In this document: in pieces, positions 20,336-30,486 of the stretch | Numbering within the stretch: position 1 is the stretch's first letter | How the letters are laid out: every line of letters begins with the position of its first letter | From: Tricholomella constricta | Taxonomy: Eukaryota > Basidiomycota > Agaricomycetes > Agaricales > Lyophyllaceae | Reading direction: 5' to 3' | Assembly: GCA_013368375.1 (NCBI GenBank) | Contig: JAACJP010000023.1 | Span: 186,001-250,000 of the forward strand | DNA: 64,000 nt | Translations under genes and position numbers: made by a program | Notes under the pieces: model-generated | The model's input: only the letters and a program-made list of their open reading frames with translations | What the model was told of the DNA's origin: nothing | Database searches by the model: none

Positions 20336-23280
20336 ATGGGCGAATCCACCACCCTCGCCGTCCATCGCTGTAGATTTGTCGACTACACACCATCTGCCAT
20401 CACAGCGCTTGCCTTTCCTCCTTTACCCCTTCCTTCCATCTCTGCGAAGGGCAAAAAATCGACGTCGGGGAAGCAGCCTTCGAGATTTGGGACACTCGCG
20501 GTGGGACACGCCAATGGCAACATCGATCTGTGCGAATGGGTTGGTGGAGAACGCGACCACCAGTCGTCTCAGGCGTGGGTGATCCGAAAAGTGCGTCAAA
20601 ACGCCTCCGCTTCTGAGATACGAGCCTTATGATAAGTGGCATAGACACTCCCTGGACCTTATCCCTCAAAAGTGGACTCCATCACCTTCGTAATACGCCA
20701 TCCAGACGACTTTGATGATGCGGACGATGTTCCTACATGCTCAGATCTACGACTATTCAGCTCTGGAGGTGGCAGCGAGCTATTGGAATGGGATATGCAG
20801 CGTGCCTGTGTCCGCGTATGTTATCTTAATCACTGGTCACCTCACGGATTGTTGATTTATGTTTTGAAATAGAGAACTATCAGCTCACAGGGCGGCTCCA
20901 TATGGTGCATGGCCGCGAACCCCGCCTCAAGTCTACTCGCATTAGGCTGTGAGGACGGCACCGTCCGGCTACTCTCCCTTGCTAACGACACTTTGACGCA
21001 TTATCGTCGTTTCGACAGAGTGAAATGCCGGGTTCTGAGTGTTGCCTGGGGACCCCCGGTACCGCAATATCCGCAGACACGAGCCTCTGGCACCGCGGAC
21101 GACAGCGACAGCGACGAGGAGGAGGATACCTGGAACGATTCCTGGTTGGTGACAGGTGGTTCTGACAGTAGCATCAGGAAATGGGATGTCTCGACTGGCC
21201 GCGTCATTGATCGGATGGGGACCGACAAAGTAAGGGGGGAGCGCACGCTGGTGTGGACGGTCGGTGTCCTTGGGTTCGTTCGATCGATCAGTTCAAAATA
21301 AACATATCCTAAACGTCTGTTTTTTAGTGACGGTACGATAGTATCTGGAGATTCGCTGGGAATGGTCAAGTTTTGGGATTCTCGAACCTGTACACAGCTC
21401 CAGAGCTTCCAAGGACACGGTGCAGATGTACTCTGCTTGGCTGTTGGTCCCGTACGTGTTGTCGTTGTCCTTACACTTTTCCTTAATTCCTCAAGCACTG
21501 AATTCCAGGAAGGCAATACGGTGTTTACATCTGGGGTGGACCAGAAAATCTCGCTATTTTCTCTGGTGAAAATTGGGAACCCCGAGCAGACGTCCAACCT
21601 GCTCGCCAGTTCCTCAAGCCGCTGGGTCCAGTCATGCTCGCGGAGGATGCACTCCCATGACGTACGTGCGTTGGCTACCTGGCCTCCATACACAACTCTT
21701 CCACCGTCGCATAAGCGATATTTCCCCATGGATATCGCACCCATACTTGCCTCTGGTGGTCTCGACATGTCTGTGGTCGTAACACCCGCCGCTCTGCCCT
21801 CTACCACCGTCGTAAAAGTCCTGAACCCTCTATTGACGAGCGCGCACTGCACCTTTGAGGACTCATACCACCGGCGACTGGCTTATAGCTCTGGACCATC
21901 AGGGACGTCTGCTGTACACGTTGCACGCAATGCACGGCTAGTGTCTTGCATGCGGGACTCGGGCGTGAGCGTGTGGCGCATCAAGGCGAGGCCGTCTGGA
22001 GAGGAGGAGGGCTTGGCCGAAGCCGAGGCTCCACGATTCGATGCGCATCCCGCAGGGTGGGAGAAGGTTTTAGAGATGGACTTGAACGTGAACACGAATC
22101 TAATTGCTAGCGGGATCTCGGACGACGGTCGGTGGCTAGTCGCCTCCGACTTGTACGAGACAAAGCTCTTTTCGCTGACCACTGATGTGAGCCGTTTTCT
22201 TCTAGAAGCTATCAATTCTAGCAGAACTAACGTTGACCCTAGGCAAAGGACCGTGTAAACATTCACCGGATACGAGACTTCTCTTCTATCTTGCAAGCTC
22301 ATATACCTGGTTCGACCACCTCGTCAACAGGTGGCCAAGCCTTCCAGTTCACACCAGACTCCTCGAAGCTGGTCATGTCCACCGCAACGTCATCGTATAT
22401 TCTTGTGATCGACCTGACGGGTGAGAAACCACGCGTTCTGCGCAGGTTTGATCAACACCGGCAGAAGAACTTGACTGTCCGGGATCGTGTCGTGAAGAGG
22501 CGCAGAATGGATGGTGATGTGGAGATGGGGGATGCTGCGGCCGAGGATTCTGAAGAGAGTGAGGAAGAGGAAGATGACTCCACGCCTGCTCTCGTGAGCA
22601 TACTCCGAATATCTGTCAGTCCTGATGGGCAATGGCTAGCAACGTCTGACGACCGTGCTCGGACACACATCTTCAACCTTGACTCAATACAGGTGATTAT
22701 TTTAAATTTATCATTTTACTCGATGCTGATATCTTCATTCCAGCACCACAGTGTCCTGCCGTCGTTCTCCAAACCTGTCCAGGTCTTCGCCTTCGATCAC
22801 AAGCGTCCAGATATCCTCACCATGACCTTTCCCGACAATTCTCTCCAGATCTACAACGTCGAATCCCGCCAATTTCCCGCGTGGGGAAAGGAGCTCTGCA
22901 ACAACCTTCCCAAGCGCTTTACACACGCCCACGACCCGGTTCTGGGAGTGACATTCAATCCCGCTGAACCCTCACCTGCAGCGGGCGCCACACCGCGGTA
23001 TGCGCTCTTCTGGGGCTCGACCTGGATATGTAAATTGTCCATGAGTGATGCTACTCCAGGTGGACTGACTAAAAAGCGGCGGAGGGAGAGCGTGAAGCTT
23101 TCTGCGCCACCACCAGGCGACGATGCCGCACCAGATTTCAAAATGATGACACACTACCGCCCGATCCTGTATGTCGACTTCCTGGCGGACGGGGAGCTGG
23201 TCGTCGTCGAACGTCCATTGGTGGACGTGCTTTCGGAGCTGCCGCCCGCTTACTTCAAGCATAGATATGGTGCATCGTGA
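20336..23280 (+). CDS. UTP4: U3 snoRNP / t-UTP WD40 protein UTP4 (Cirhin)
   Basis: Starts at 20336 (MGESTTLAVHRCRFVDYTPS) and ends TGA at 23278-23280. The opening HRCRFVDYTPSAITALAF and the first WD repeats (GHANGNIDLCEW, SGGGSELLEWD, LGCEDGTVRLLSL, TGGSDSSIRKWDV, SGDSLGMVKFWD) match UTP4/Cirhin, which forms two propellers. The second half contains an acidic loop (DSEESEEEEDDSTP), further repeats and the family ending RPILYVDFL followed by ELVVVERPL. UTP4 belongs to the t-UTP/UTP-A complex that binds the 5' ETS of pre-rRNA in the nucleolus. About seven short introns occur. An upstream TTG-started extension of the frame is not used. UTP4, HAS1 and URB2 make three ribosome-assembly genes in this window. 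Confidence 0.94.
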
Positions 23281-23466
23281 TCTCTTGACATCATGTACAG
23301 TACCTCGTACCGTCTATCTACGTGACGTATATGTTTTATGTATACGTGCTGCCTTTGAGGGAGTGGGGATATCGGTAATAAGAATAAATGGCTAAACGCT
23401 ACAAACGTTATTAATCGAAGATAATATGAGAACTCTATGTTTTTGTTTGCAGAGTCCGTAGCTCGC

Positions 23467-24409
23467 TTATTCATTGGCGTTGCGATGCAAAGCAACTTCG
23501 AGGTCTTGCTTTTCGTCCTCCCTGAGCAAGATAGGTCGATGAATGGCATTGGAAAAGCAGATAGAAATGTCCCTCACCTTGCATTGAGAAGGGAAAGGTA
23601 GAGCGTCCAGAACACCCCACACCCGGATTGGAATGGGACACGATAAGGGAGAGGCATGTATCGGAAATTGATAAGCTGGGGATGTGAACGGTCAGAGTAC
23701 GGACAGGCGATAACGTTGTGGGCAGCGTACCTGTGCTATAGGCCATACCTTCCAATTCGCCAACACTGCGGGCTTATAGAGGTCAGCAAGCTTCTCTTTA
23801 ATCTGGGGAAGGGTCCGTCGCTCCATGATGCCCATTGACCCCAAAAAGACGCCGAGCTGTTATGGAGCCGATCAGGGAAGTTTCGAAAAGGTGCTTGAGA
23901 ACTAGACGTACACCAATGGGTGCCCTGGTGAAATACGTCAGACGTCGTAGCAAGGAATGTCATTAGAGACTGACAATATTAGTTGGTCGCAAGCCACCCT
24001 CTTTGATAGAGCCTTGATGCTCACTTTGCTAGAGCCAGGGATTGTGCGTAACGGGAACCACCTCTCGAGAATAGTGTTCCACCGCCCGAGGAACGGACCT
24101 ACAAAGGATAATCAGTGTTGGGTTGCGGAATGTGCATTGCCATACTTACTGACAGTGAACCCGAAGAAGAAGAAACGCAGAGTTCGTGGAAGGTCATAAG
24201 GTCGGTATACATCGCTTTTGCCGAGCTGGAAAGATAAGGTCAAACTGGTAGCGCGTCTGCTATTTTAGTCAGACACGCACTGTCTTTTCGGTGACCTGGG
24301 CAACTACGTCGCCCAGGGAGTTGAGACAGCCCCCTGTGAGGGCTAGAGTAATGTTGGGATGTGTGTCGAAAGAGTGCTGATAAGCACGGGCAAGAGTCAG
24401 CGTCGCCAT
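23467..24409 (-). CDS. Mpv17/PMP22 family membrane protein (SYM1-like)
   Basis: The leftward gene starts at 24409 (MATLTLARAYQHSFDTHPN) and ends TAA at 23467-23469. Seven exons join in phase. The product shows the Mpv17 pattern: LTGGCLNSLGDVVAQ, then YDLPRTLRFFFFGF, GPFLGRWNTILERWFPLR, SKRVACDQLILAPIG, FLGSMGIM, WKVWPIAQLINFRYMPLPYR and GVFWTLYLSLLN. The NFRYMPLPYR motif and conserved Trp residues are diagnostic. Members sit in the inner mitochondrial or peroxisomal membrane and form channels of unclear substrate; yeast Sym1 is needed at high temperature on ethanol. A 13-nt exon (23912-23924) encodes part of the LAPIG segment. It converges with UTP4, with 186 bp between stops. Confidence 0.92.
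23912..23924 (-). other. 13-nt exon of the Mpv17/PMP22 gene
   Basis: GGCACCCATTGGT is bounded by ttcaccag on its 5' side and gtacgt on its 3' side. It supplies the Leu-Ala-Pro-Ile-Gly segment conserved in the family and keeps the frame between the DQLI and GVFLGS exons. Confidence 0.75.
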
Positions 24410-24749
24410 GGCTTGGATAAGGACAGGGAGAGGTAATTATAAGAAAGTTTTATACAGCGGCGCCAATGGAGACGTCGTAGCTCATCGCTGGTCAGTGGAG
24501 ACGACCAAGCTGCACGGCTCCAACGCCGCTGGATCGGCGCAATACTTATGATCACATGACTCACGCGACGCGCTTAGATCCAAATAACCCATCATATCCC
24601 GATTTGGTCAGCCACCCCGCCTATAAAGCGTCGCGTTTGCGTCGCCCACATGTCAGCCGTTCTCCTTCTCTTACCACCACTACAGTACACTAAAGCACAT
24701 CCTATTCACCTACTCCACTAGCTTATTATCCACACTACTATACTACGAA
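24410..24749 (+). promoter_or_regulatory. Divergent promoter with TATA box for the secreted repeat protein
   Basis: This 340-bp gap separates the Mpv17-family start (leftward) from the secreted protein start at 24750. A TATAAA at 24622-24627 lies about 125 bp upstream of the latter, followed by a C/T-rich leader with CTTCTCTTACCACC, a layout typical of strongly expressed fungal genes. Such a clear TATA box is not obvious in front of the housekeeping neighbours. Confidence 0.5.
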
Positions 24750-25465
24750 ATGCCTTCAACCTCTCTCGTTCTTTCCTTGACGTTCGTTGCCATCCACGCC
24801 ACACTCACCACCGCCGTTCCCGTCGACAACTCTGGCAACGCATACAGCGGCAAGGGAGGACATGCCTCTGGTGGAGACGTCAACAACGATTCGGGCGGCG
24901 GGCTACTTGGCGGTCTTCTTGGGGGCGGGCTCCTCAACATCCTTTCCAGTATGTCGAACTTGTTAATTTACGTGCCCGCCATTTGAATATTGCCATATAG
25001 ACAACGCCGGCGACGGTGGAAATGCCAAGTCCGGCAACGCGATAGGCGGCATTCCAGGTCTGAATGCTCTGAACCCGAAATGGCAAGGCCGCTATGCCAG
25101 TGCGGACAACAGCGGGAACGCCTATTCGGAGGAGGGAGGCGATGCCGAGGGCGGGTCTGTGAACGGTCCGAAAGGACTCATCAACATCCTCTCGGGTATG
25201 TTTTCGAATGCTCGGTTTCATGGGTGCCTGCTGATAGACCACGCATATAGGGAACGCCGGTGATGGAGGAGATGCTAGCAGCGGTTCTGCAAAAGCTCGT
25301 GGCAGCAGTAACTTTAAAAACAATGGCGACGGCGATGGTGAGCGCGACGGTGGAAATGACGATGGGTCCGACCCAGATGGTGGCGACCGCGGTGGCGGGG
25401 ATCGCGATGACGGCCACGACCGCGGCCACGGTCATGATAATGGGGACGATGACTGCGATTGTTAA
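24750..25465 (+). CDS. Secreted Gly/Asn/Asp-rich protein with an internal duplication
   Basis: Starts at 24750 with a signal peptide (MPSTSLVLSLTFVAIHATL, likely cleaved near TTAVPV). Three exons, split at about 24950 and 25196. The mature protein has two copies of a unit built from DNSGNAYSxxGGxAxGGxVN, then a Gly/Leu or Pro-Lys linker ending NILS, then NAGDGGxAxSGxA. An intron follows the NILS in each copy in the same phase. The tail is dominated by Asp, Gly, His and Arg (DGHDRGHGHDNGDDDCDC). Function is unknown. Related Ser-Gly-Asn-Ala repeat proteins are frequent in mushroom secretomes, as I recall. Metal binding by the Asp/His tail is conceivable but not shown. The product is about 200 aa with no membrane anchor beyond the signal. 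Confidence 0.75.
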
Positions 25466-25547
25466 CATGTATCACCACACGAAAATCCTCACGACATGTA
25501 TTCACTAGGCAAAAATTTGTATTAGTATGTAGACGTACATTGATTGG

Positions 25548-26445
25548 TCACAGTAGTCGCAGCTTCCCGGTCACCTCGTTGATTAAGGCAGCGGGGGCAG
25601 GACCAATGGCCAACACTTGCGCTTGTACTCTGCAGAGCGGTCAGCGCCACAACGACGACGGCAACTTGGAACACACCCATCTCTTATCACACGCGCACAC
25701 AGATTCAGGCTCTTCGCTATCGCTTCTAGTTCCAAAACCTGATCTTCAGACGTTGCTTTCAGAGCAATTTTGGCTTGGCTGTCGTATGTTAGAATGCAAC
25801 AAACTCTGCATAAAATCACCCACCCAGTTCTTTCCCAGTGTTGGACGAGCTGAAGAATCCTTGAATGAACGAGCCATAAGAAGGAATGAGTATCATACCT
25901 TTGGGTTGCCTTTCACCAGAACCTTGTAACAGGCAAGCGTGGCATGCCTTGTTGAAGATGGTCAACCGAGTAATGCCCACAGCGTGCATCACTTACCCGC
26001 ATCTTCAGTGAAGCGATGTTGAGCTATACGATCCAACGAAGAGCGAAAGCTAACTCACTGCGCTGCAATTTTTCCCGGGGTCATTTTCAGATCCGTTCTA
26101 ACAACTAGCACCTTGACCGACACGCGCTTAATTCATCGCAAGCAGAGCCCCAACAAGAATTGAGCCTAGTGGAAATAGGCCCGTACAAGTTTACATGGCT
26201 CCAAGAAACCGGCTTGGATGGCCGAAAGGTCGCCGTCTGCAATGTCCTCAGTGTTGCCCTCGTCCTCATCGTCGGTGGGTTCCGCGCCTTGAGCGCGTTG
26301 GGCGCCCACATGGAAGCCAAGGCCGAGCGACGTCAGTGAAAGGACTGCCCCTAAGGCAACTGGATTCCAGATATCAGCAAACAGCGAAGCACATCGCGCC
26401 CAGGAGGATCATACTTTGTCCAGCCCAATAACTTGTGAGGATCAT
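25548..26445 (-). CDS. PTH2: Peptidyl-tRNA hydrolase 2 (Pth2/PTRH2), copy A, membrane-anchored
   Basis: Eight coding exons: 26445-26415, 26359-26187, 26111-26059, 26002-25997, 25947-25899, 25849-25824, 25778-25677 and 25629-25548, total 173 aa, all in phase. An N-terminal hydrophobic helix (IALGAVLSLTSLGLGFHVG) would anchor it in a membrane. The catalytic domain reads KLVLVVRTDLKMTPGKIAAQ, then QCGHATLACYK, then HWERTGQAKIALKATSEDQV, LNLCARVI and LINEVTGKLRLL. Pth2 releases peptides from peptidyl-tRNA; human PTRH2 sits at mitochondria and also regulates apoptosis. The loop usually GRTQ reads GVQAQ here and is about six residues shorter than in copy B. Exon 4 is only 6 nt. It is divergent from HAS1, 152 bp apart. 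Confidence 0.9.
25997..26002 (-). other. 6-nt microexon (ATGCGG) of Pth2 copy A
   Basis: The preceding exon ends CA at 26059 and the following begins G at 25947. Only with ATGCGG does the frame give Gln-Cys-Gly-His, the conserved QCSH-type segment of Pth2. Introns on the two sides are 56 and 49 nt with gtgagt/cactgaag and gtaagt/caacaag ends. The same exon exists in copy B. Confidence 0.85.
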
Positions 26446-26597
26446 AAGAAAGTGTGCGGCAAACTCCGAAGAGTTATTTTTCGTCCATCTCGATCACTTC
26501 TCTAAAACCTCTTGGAATCGCGGAAGGCTTGGGTATACTGCAGCGCTAGGCAAATTTCCACATTACCTTCTCATTACCCCTTGCCTCCATCCACAAA

Positions 26598-28534
26598 ATG
26601 GCGACCGCAGAGGACGTCGCCATACCATCTGCTGTTCCCAATAAAAATGTTCTGGGACGGGAACCCTTCTCCTCGCTTGACCTATCCGACCAAACGAATC
26701 GAGCAATTGCTTCAATGGGTCTCACCACTATGACTGAGATACAAGCAAAGTCAATACCTTTACTGCTCGCAGGAAAAGATGTTCTGGGTGCTGCTCGAAC
26801 CGGCTCGGGCAAGACACTTGCCTTCCTGATCCCTGCCATAGAAATGCTGCACAGACTAAAGTTTAAGCCTCTCAATGGTGCGTACCATGAAACCGTAATA
26901 TCACGATGGTCACATACTCATGAAAGCTTCGCGGATGGTGTTTCAGGGACTGGGATCATCGTCATTACGCCGACGCGAGAACTGGCCCTGCAGATATTTG
27001 GTGTCGCGAAGGACCTCATGGCGAACCATTCGCAGACATATGGAATCGTGATGGGTGGTGCCAACCGGAGAGCGGAAGCTGACAAGCTTGTCAAGGGTGT
27101 CAACTTGATTGTTGCGACGCCTGGGCGGTTATTGGATCATTTGGAGGTGAGCTGCGCCGTCTTATCCTTTCCTTCAAGTCTCACCATCTGGGAAAAGAAT
27201 ACAAAAGGCTTTGTGTACCGAAATCTGAAGGCATTGATCATTGACGAGGCTGATCGAATATTGGAGATTGGATTTGAGGAGGAAATGAAAAAGATTATCA
27301 AAATTCTTCCGAATGGTCTGCTCTTATCCCTCTCTATCCCTCATGTAGATGTGCTAATGCAAATGTCGCAGATAATCGCCAATCCATGCTCTTCTCAGCA
27401 ACACAAACTACAAAAGTGACAGACCTTGCGCGCATATCACTCCGACCGGGCCCTGTGCATGTTGATGTCGACAAGGAGGAGTCGACGAGCACCGTGGCGA
27501 CGCTGTCACAAGGATACGTCGTCTGCCCGTCAGAACGGCGGTTTCTTCTCCTCTTCACTTTCCTAAAAAAGAACTTGAAGAAGAAGGTCATTGTCTTCTT
27601 CTCGAGTTGTAACTCCGTCAAATACCACGGAGAGCTGTTGAATTACATTGACGTTCCTGTCCTGGACCTCCATGTACGTTATCTCTTTCCCTGCCATCAG
27701 TTCGATGTTTGACTCGCGATTGTTCGTATTCAGGGAAAACAAAAGCAACAAAAGCGCACAAACACATTTTTCGAATTCATCAACGCCGATTCTGGTATTC
27801 TCCTCTGCACGGACGTCGCTGCACGTGGGCTCGATATTCCACGGGTAGATTGGATCGTGCAATATGATCCCCCAGATGACCCGCGTGATTACATCCATCG
27901 CGTCGGCCGGACAGCACGTGCAGGGAAGGTTGGCAAGAGCTTACTTTTTTTGCTGGAGAGCGAGCTCGGTTTCCTCCGGTATCTGAAGCAGGCCAAGGTT
28001 CCGTTGAACGAGTTCAGCTTCCCTGCAGACCGGATATCCAACGTTCAAAGCCAGGTACGTCCACATGTTTGATTCATTTAACATAAATTAATGGTGCGAA
28101 TACAGCTGGAAAAGCTATTGCAAAAGAACTTCTTCCTGCACCAGTCGGCAAAGGACGGATTCCGGTCATACCTTCAGGCGTACGCGTCGTATTCGCTCAA
28201 GAAGATCTTTGATGTAAACCAGTTGGATCTCGCAAAAGTGGGGAAAGCATTCGGCTTCGCGGTACCGCCACGAGTGAATGTGAATATTGGAACGGGGAAG
28301 ACAACGACGCCAAAGAGCAGCAGGAAACGGCCACGAGATGAAGACGAGGAGGGGGATGAGGCAGCAGGGGGCGAAGAGGAGGAACAAGAGGAAGAGAATG
28401 AGGTTATTGATTCACGGAAAGAGAAGAGGCGGAGTAAGGACCGAAGGATGGAGACGCACGGAAAGAAGAAGGTTGACAGGGAGGTGTACCGACAGAACGA
28501 CCAGCAGCTCAAAGGGGGGCAATGGAGTAGATGA
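26598..28534 (+). CDS. HAS1: DEAD-box RNA helicase HAS1 (DDX18)
   Basis: Starts at 26598 ([20 protein letters not shown]) and ends TGA at 28532-28534. Motifs in order: [18 protein letters not shown] and [10 protein letters not shown] (Q motif), AARTGSGKT (I), PTRELALQ (Ia), [28 protein letters not shown] (II), the FSATQT motif [42 protein letters not shown] (V) and [13 protein letters not shown] (VI). The HAS1-specific C-terminus follows, with [18 protein letters not shown], ending in a Lys/Glu-rich tail. HAS1 acts in both 40S and 60S subunit maturation in the nucleolus. Introns are short and GT-AG. DEAD is intact as DEAD in IIDEADRI. A second ATG could start slightly downstream but the first lies in the better position. 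Confidence 0.95.
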
Positions 28535-28719
28535 GATGACGTAATATTTCACGTAGTTTGTGGATATTTGATTTTTGCCATGCGGTTGTGACGGTGACAC
28601 AGTGACAGGCTGGCACGTTTGGGTTGAACGTCAGCTCGCAGGTTCTGCTCGTCCACGATCCTCAAGATTCGTTGTCTGCTCACTGCTTTCTGTACTCTAC
28701 TATCTAGTCTCCTCCAACA

Positions 28720-29902
28720 ATGGCCACCACACAGGTATATTCCGTTTCTTGCGTCAGTTTTGCCTCATGGGTATGCGGGAAATTAAAACGCACATGTTTT
28801 ACAGCATTATCTGTGGGCATCAGGCCATTTCCTACTCCTAGTATCTGCTTTACGCTACTTCATCGCCTGGATCACCCTCAAAAGTGTCTCGGCCTGGTGG
28901 TATAAAGGTGCTCAGTCACGTTCTTGAGTTTTGTTTAATGCTGACGAGGTTTATCCGCAGCAAGCTTCACGGGTGCTCTCATCAGTTATGCCATAGTTTG
29001 CCAGTACGTTTCCTGTCCCTAGCATGCTTTCTTGGATGCTGATATGCCTCGTGGCCTGTAGAAAATCACTCGGTGTGCGTAATGGAATCACTACATGACG
29101 TAACAAGACCTCTAATACCGAACCTTGTAGACTCCCCAGCCCAACGCCGCCTTCATCCGTCGCGCGATGCTTGACGAGGTGGGTCGCGCTTCCACTCGTT
29201 CCGAAATGACGATTTATCAATTTTCGTAGAATGTTCAATACTTCCTCCTTGCGTTCTTCTGGTGGTCTTCTAAACCCATCACCGGTGTGTATGGAAGGAT
29301 GTCGCAGTTGTCCTTTCCAGCTGACACGGCCTGTGTTTTACAGTGACATTGTTGCCCTACACGATTTTCTCCCTCTTCCATGCCCTGACTTTTACACGCA
29401 CGACGCTGATGCCGCAATTTCTCCCTCCCGGACCACCTTCGTCTGCTAATGGAGCACCACAACCGCACCCTATCGCCAAAAGACTCCAAGTCTGGGTCAA
29501 AGGTTGGCGACAAGCACTACGCCCCCTGTTTATACATGTGACATCTGATCTTAATCGTTTTCAGCCAACTACGACACGGCCATGCGCGTCGTTGCTTACA
29601 CTGAACTCGTCATCTTCGTCCGCGTCGTTCTCGGAGCTGTCACTCTCCAGAACTCGCTGATCTCCCCCATCATTTATGCGCACTTCTTGCGTCAGCGTTA
29701 TTATCAGTCGGCATTCACTCGCGAGGCCATCGCCGCCACCGCCGGACGCATCGACAGATTTGTGCGCAAGCCGGGTAATCCACCCATGGCGGTCCAGGTG
29801 TGGGAGAAGGTTCAGATGTTGACTGGACGATGGGCTGGCACCACATTGACCCCCAACCCTGCTCCTGCGGCTGCGGCTGCAGGTGCAGCGCCGCGAAGAT
29901 AA
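28720..29902 (+). CDS. TMEM33/Pom33 family membrane protein
   Basis: A 15-nt first exon (ATGGCCACCACACAG, 28720-28734) is followed by exons giving HYLWASGHFLLLVSAFRYFIA and ITLKSVSAWWYK, short exons with TGALISYAIV, PNAAFIRRAMLDENVQYFLLA, WWSSKPIT and then VTLLPYTIFSLFHALTFTRT. A long last exon contains RVVAYTELVIFVRVVLGAVT and LISPIIYAHFLRQRYYQS. These are the motifs of the TMEM33/Pom33/Tts1 family, multi-pass proteins that shape ER tubules and help distribute nuclear pores. The C-terminus ends with Ala-rich low complexity. About six introns of 50-60 nt. The two halves are related by helical segments rather than by repeats. Confidence 0.88.
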
Positions 29903-30093
29903 AGAATTTGATTGTGCCCGTCTACGTGAACATTATTATCTCCCAGATATGCTAGCGTTAGATTATCCTTGGGTGTTATTTACGCACTTTGAATTCTAAT
30001 TTTCCGGATATGGAGGATGAGACACTACTTATGACTAGTCTCTCCACGACGTCATGTTCAGTCCACCCAACCTATATGCTCTTCATCATAAAC

Positions 30094-30406
30094 ATGTCCC
30101 CTTCAATCACGTCTTCATCGAACTTCTTCAACGCGATCGGCGATGTCGTGGTCTCGCCGTTCCAGCTCATCATGGCTGTTTTCCAAGCTGTCTTCGACCG
30201 CATCGCGAATGGGATCCACAGCGTCCTTGATCTATTTCAGGGCGTGTTCGGGTTTATAGCAGGTATGTGTGATGAGTCCATCAACGCAAGGCGCTGATTT
30301 TCCTGTAGCCAACATTGTCGCAATAGGGGTGCTAGGGCTTGGGTATAATATATACACGCAGACGCAGGCCAGACGGGGGCAGAGGAAGGACGCGGAGAAG
30401 ATCTAG
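30094..30406 (+). CDS. Small hydrophobic membrane protein, unknown family
   Basis: Two exons split at about 30262 by a 46-nt intron; the spliced protein of about 88 aa begins MSPSITSSSNFFNAIGDVVV and ends RRGQRKDAEKI. The centre has amphipathic/hydrophobic segments (PFQLIMAVFQAVFDRIANG, LDLFQGVFGFIAANIVAIG, VLGLGYNIYTQTQ) that could form one or two membrane helices, and the basic tail suggests a cytosolic C-terminus. The frame is open upstream with other ATGs (30076, 30010), so the start may be earlier. I do not recognise the family with confidence. It lies in the same direction after the TMEM33 gene, about 190 bp downstream of its stop. Confidence 0.55.
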
Positions 30407-30486
30407 TTTAGCTAGCCGCCACCAAATGCAAACAGACGCCAACTTGAGAAAGTCGTCGAGTTGTCCCGGCCAATTTTGCTAAACTC

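Noticed and set aside
25181..25505. Leftward open frames opposite the secreted protein, rich in Ala/Val/Ile and in Arg/His
   Set aside because: They are antisense shadows of the repetitive GGx/GAx codons of the real gene.
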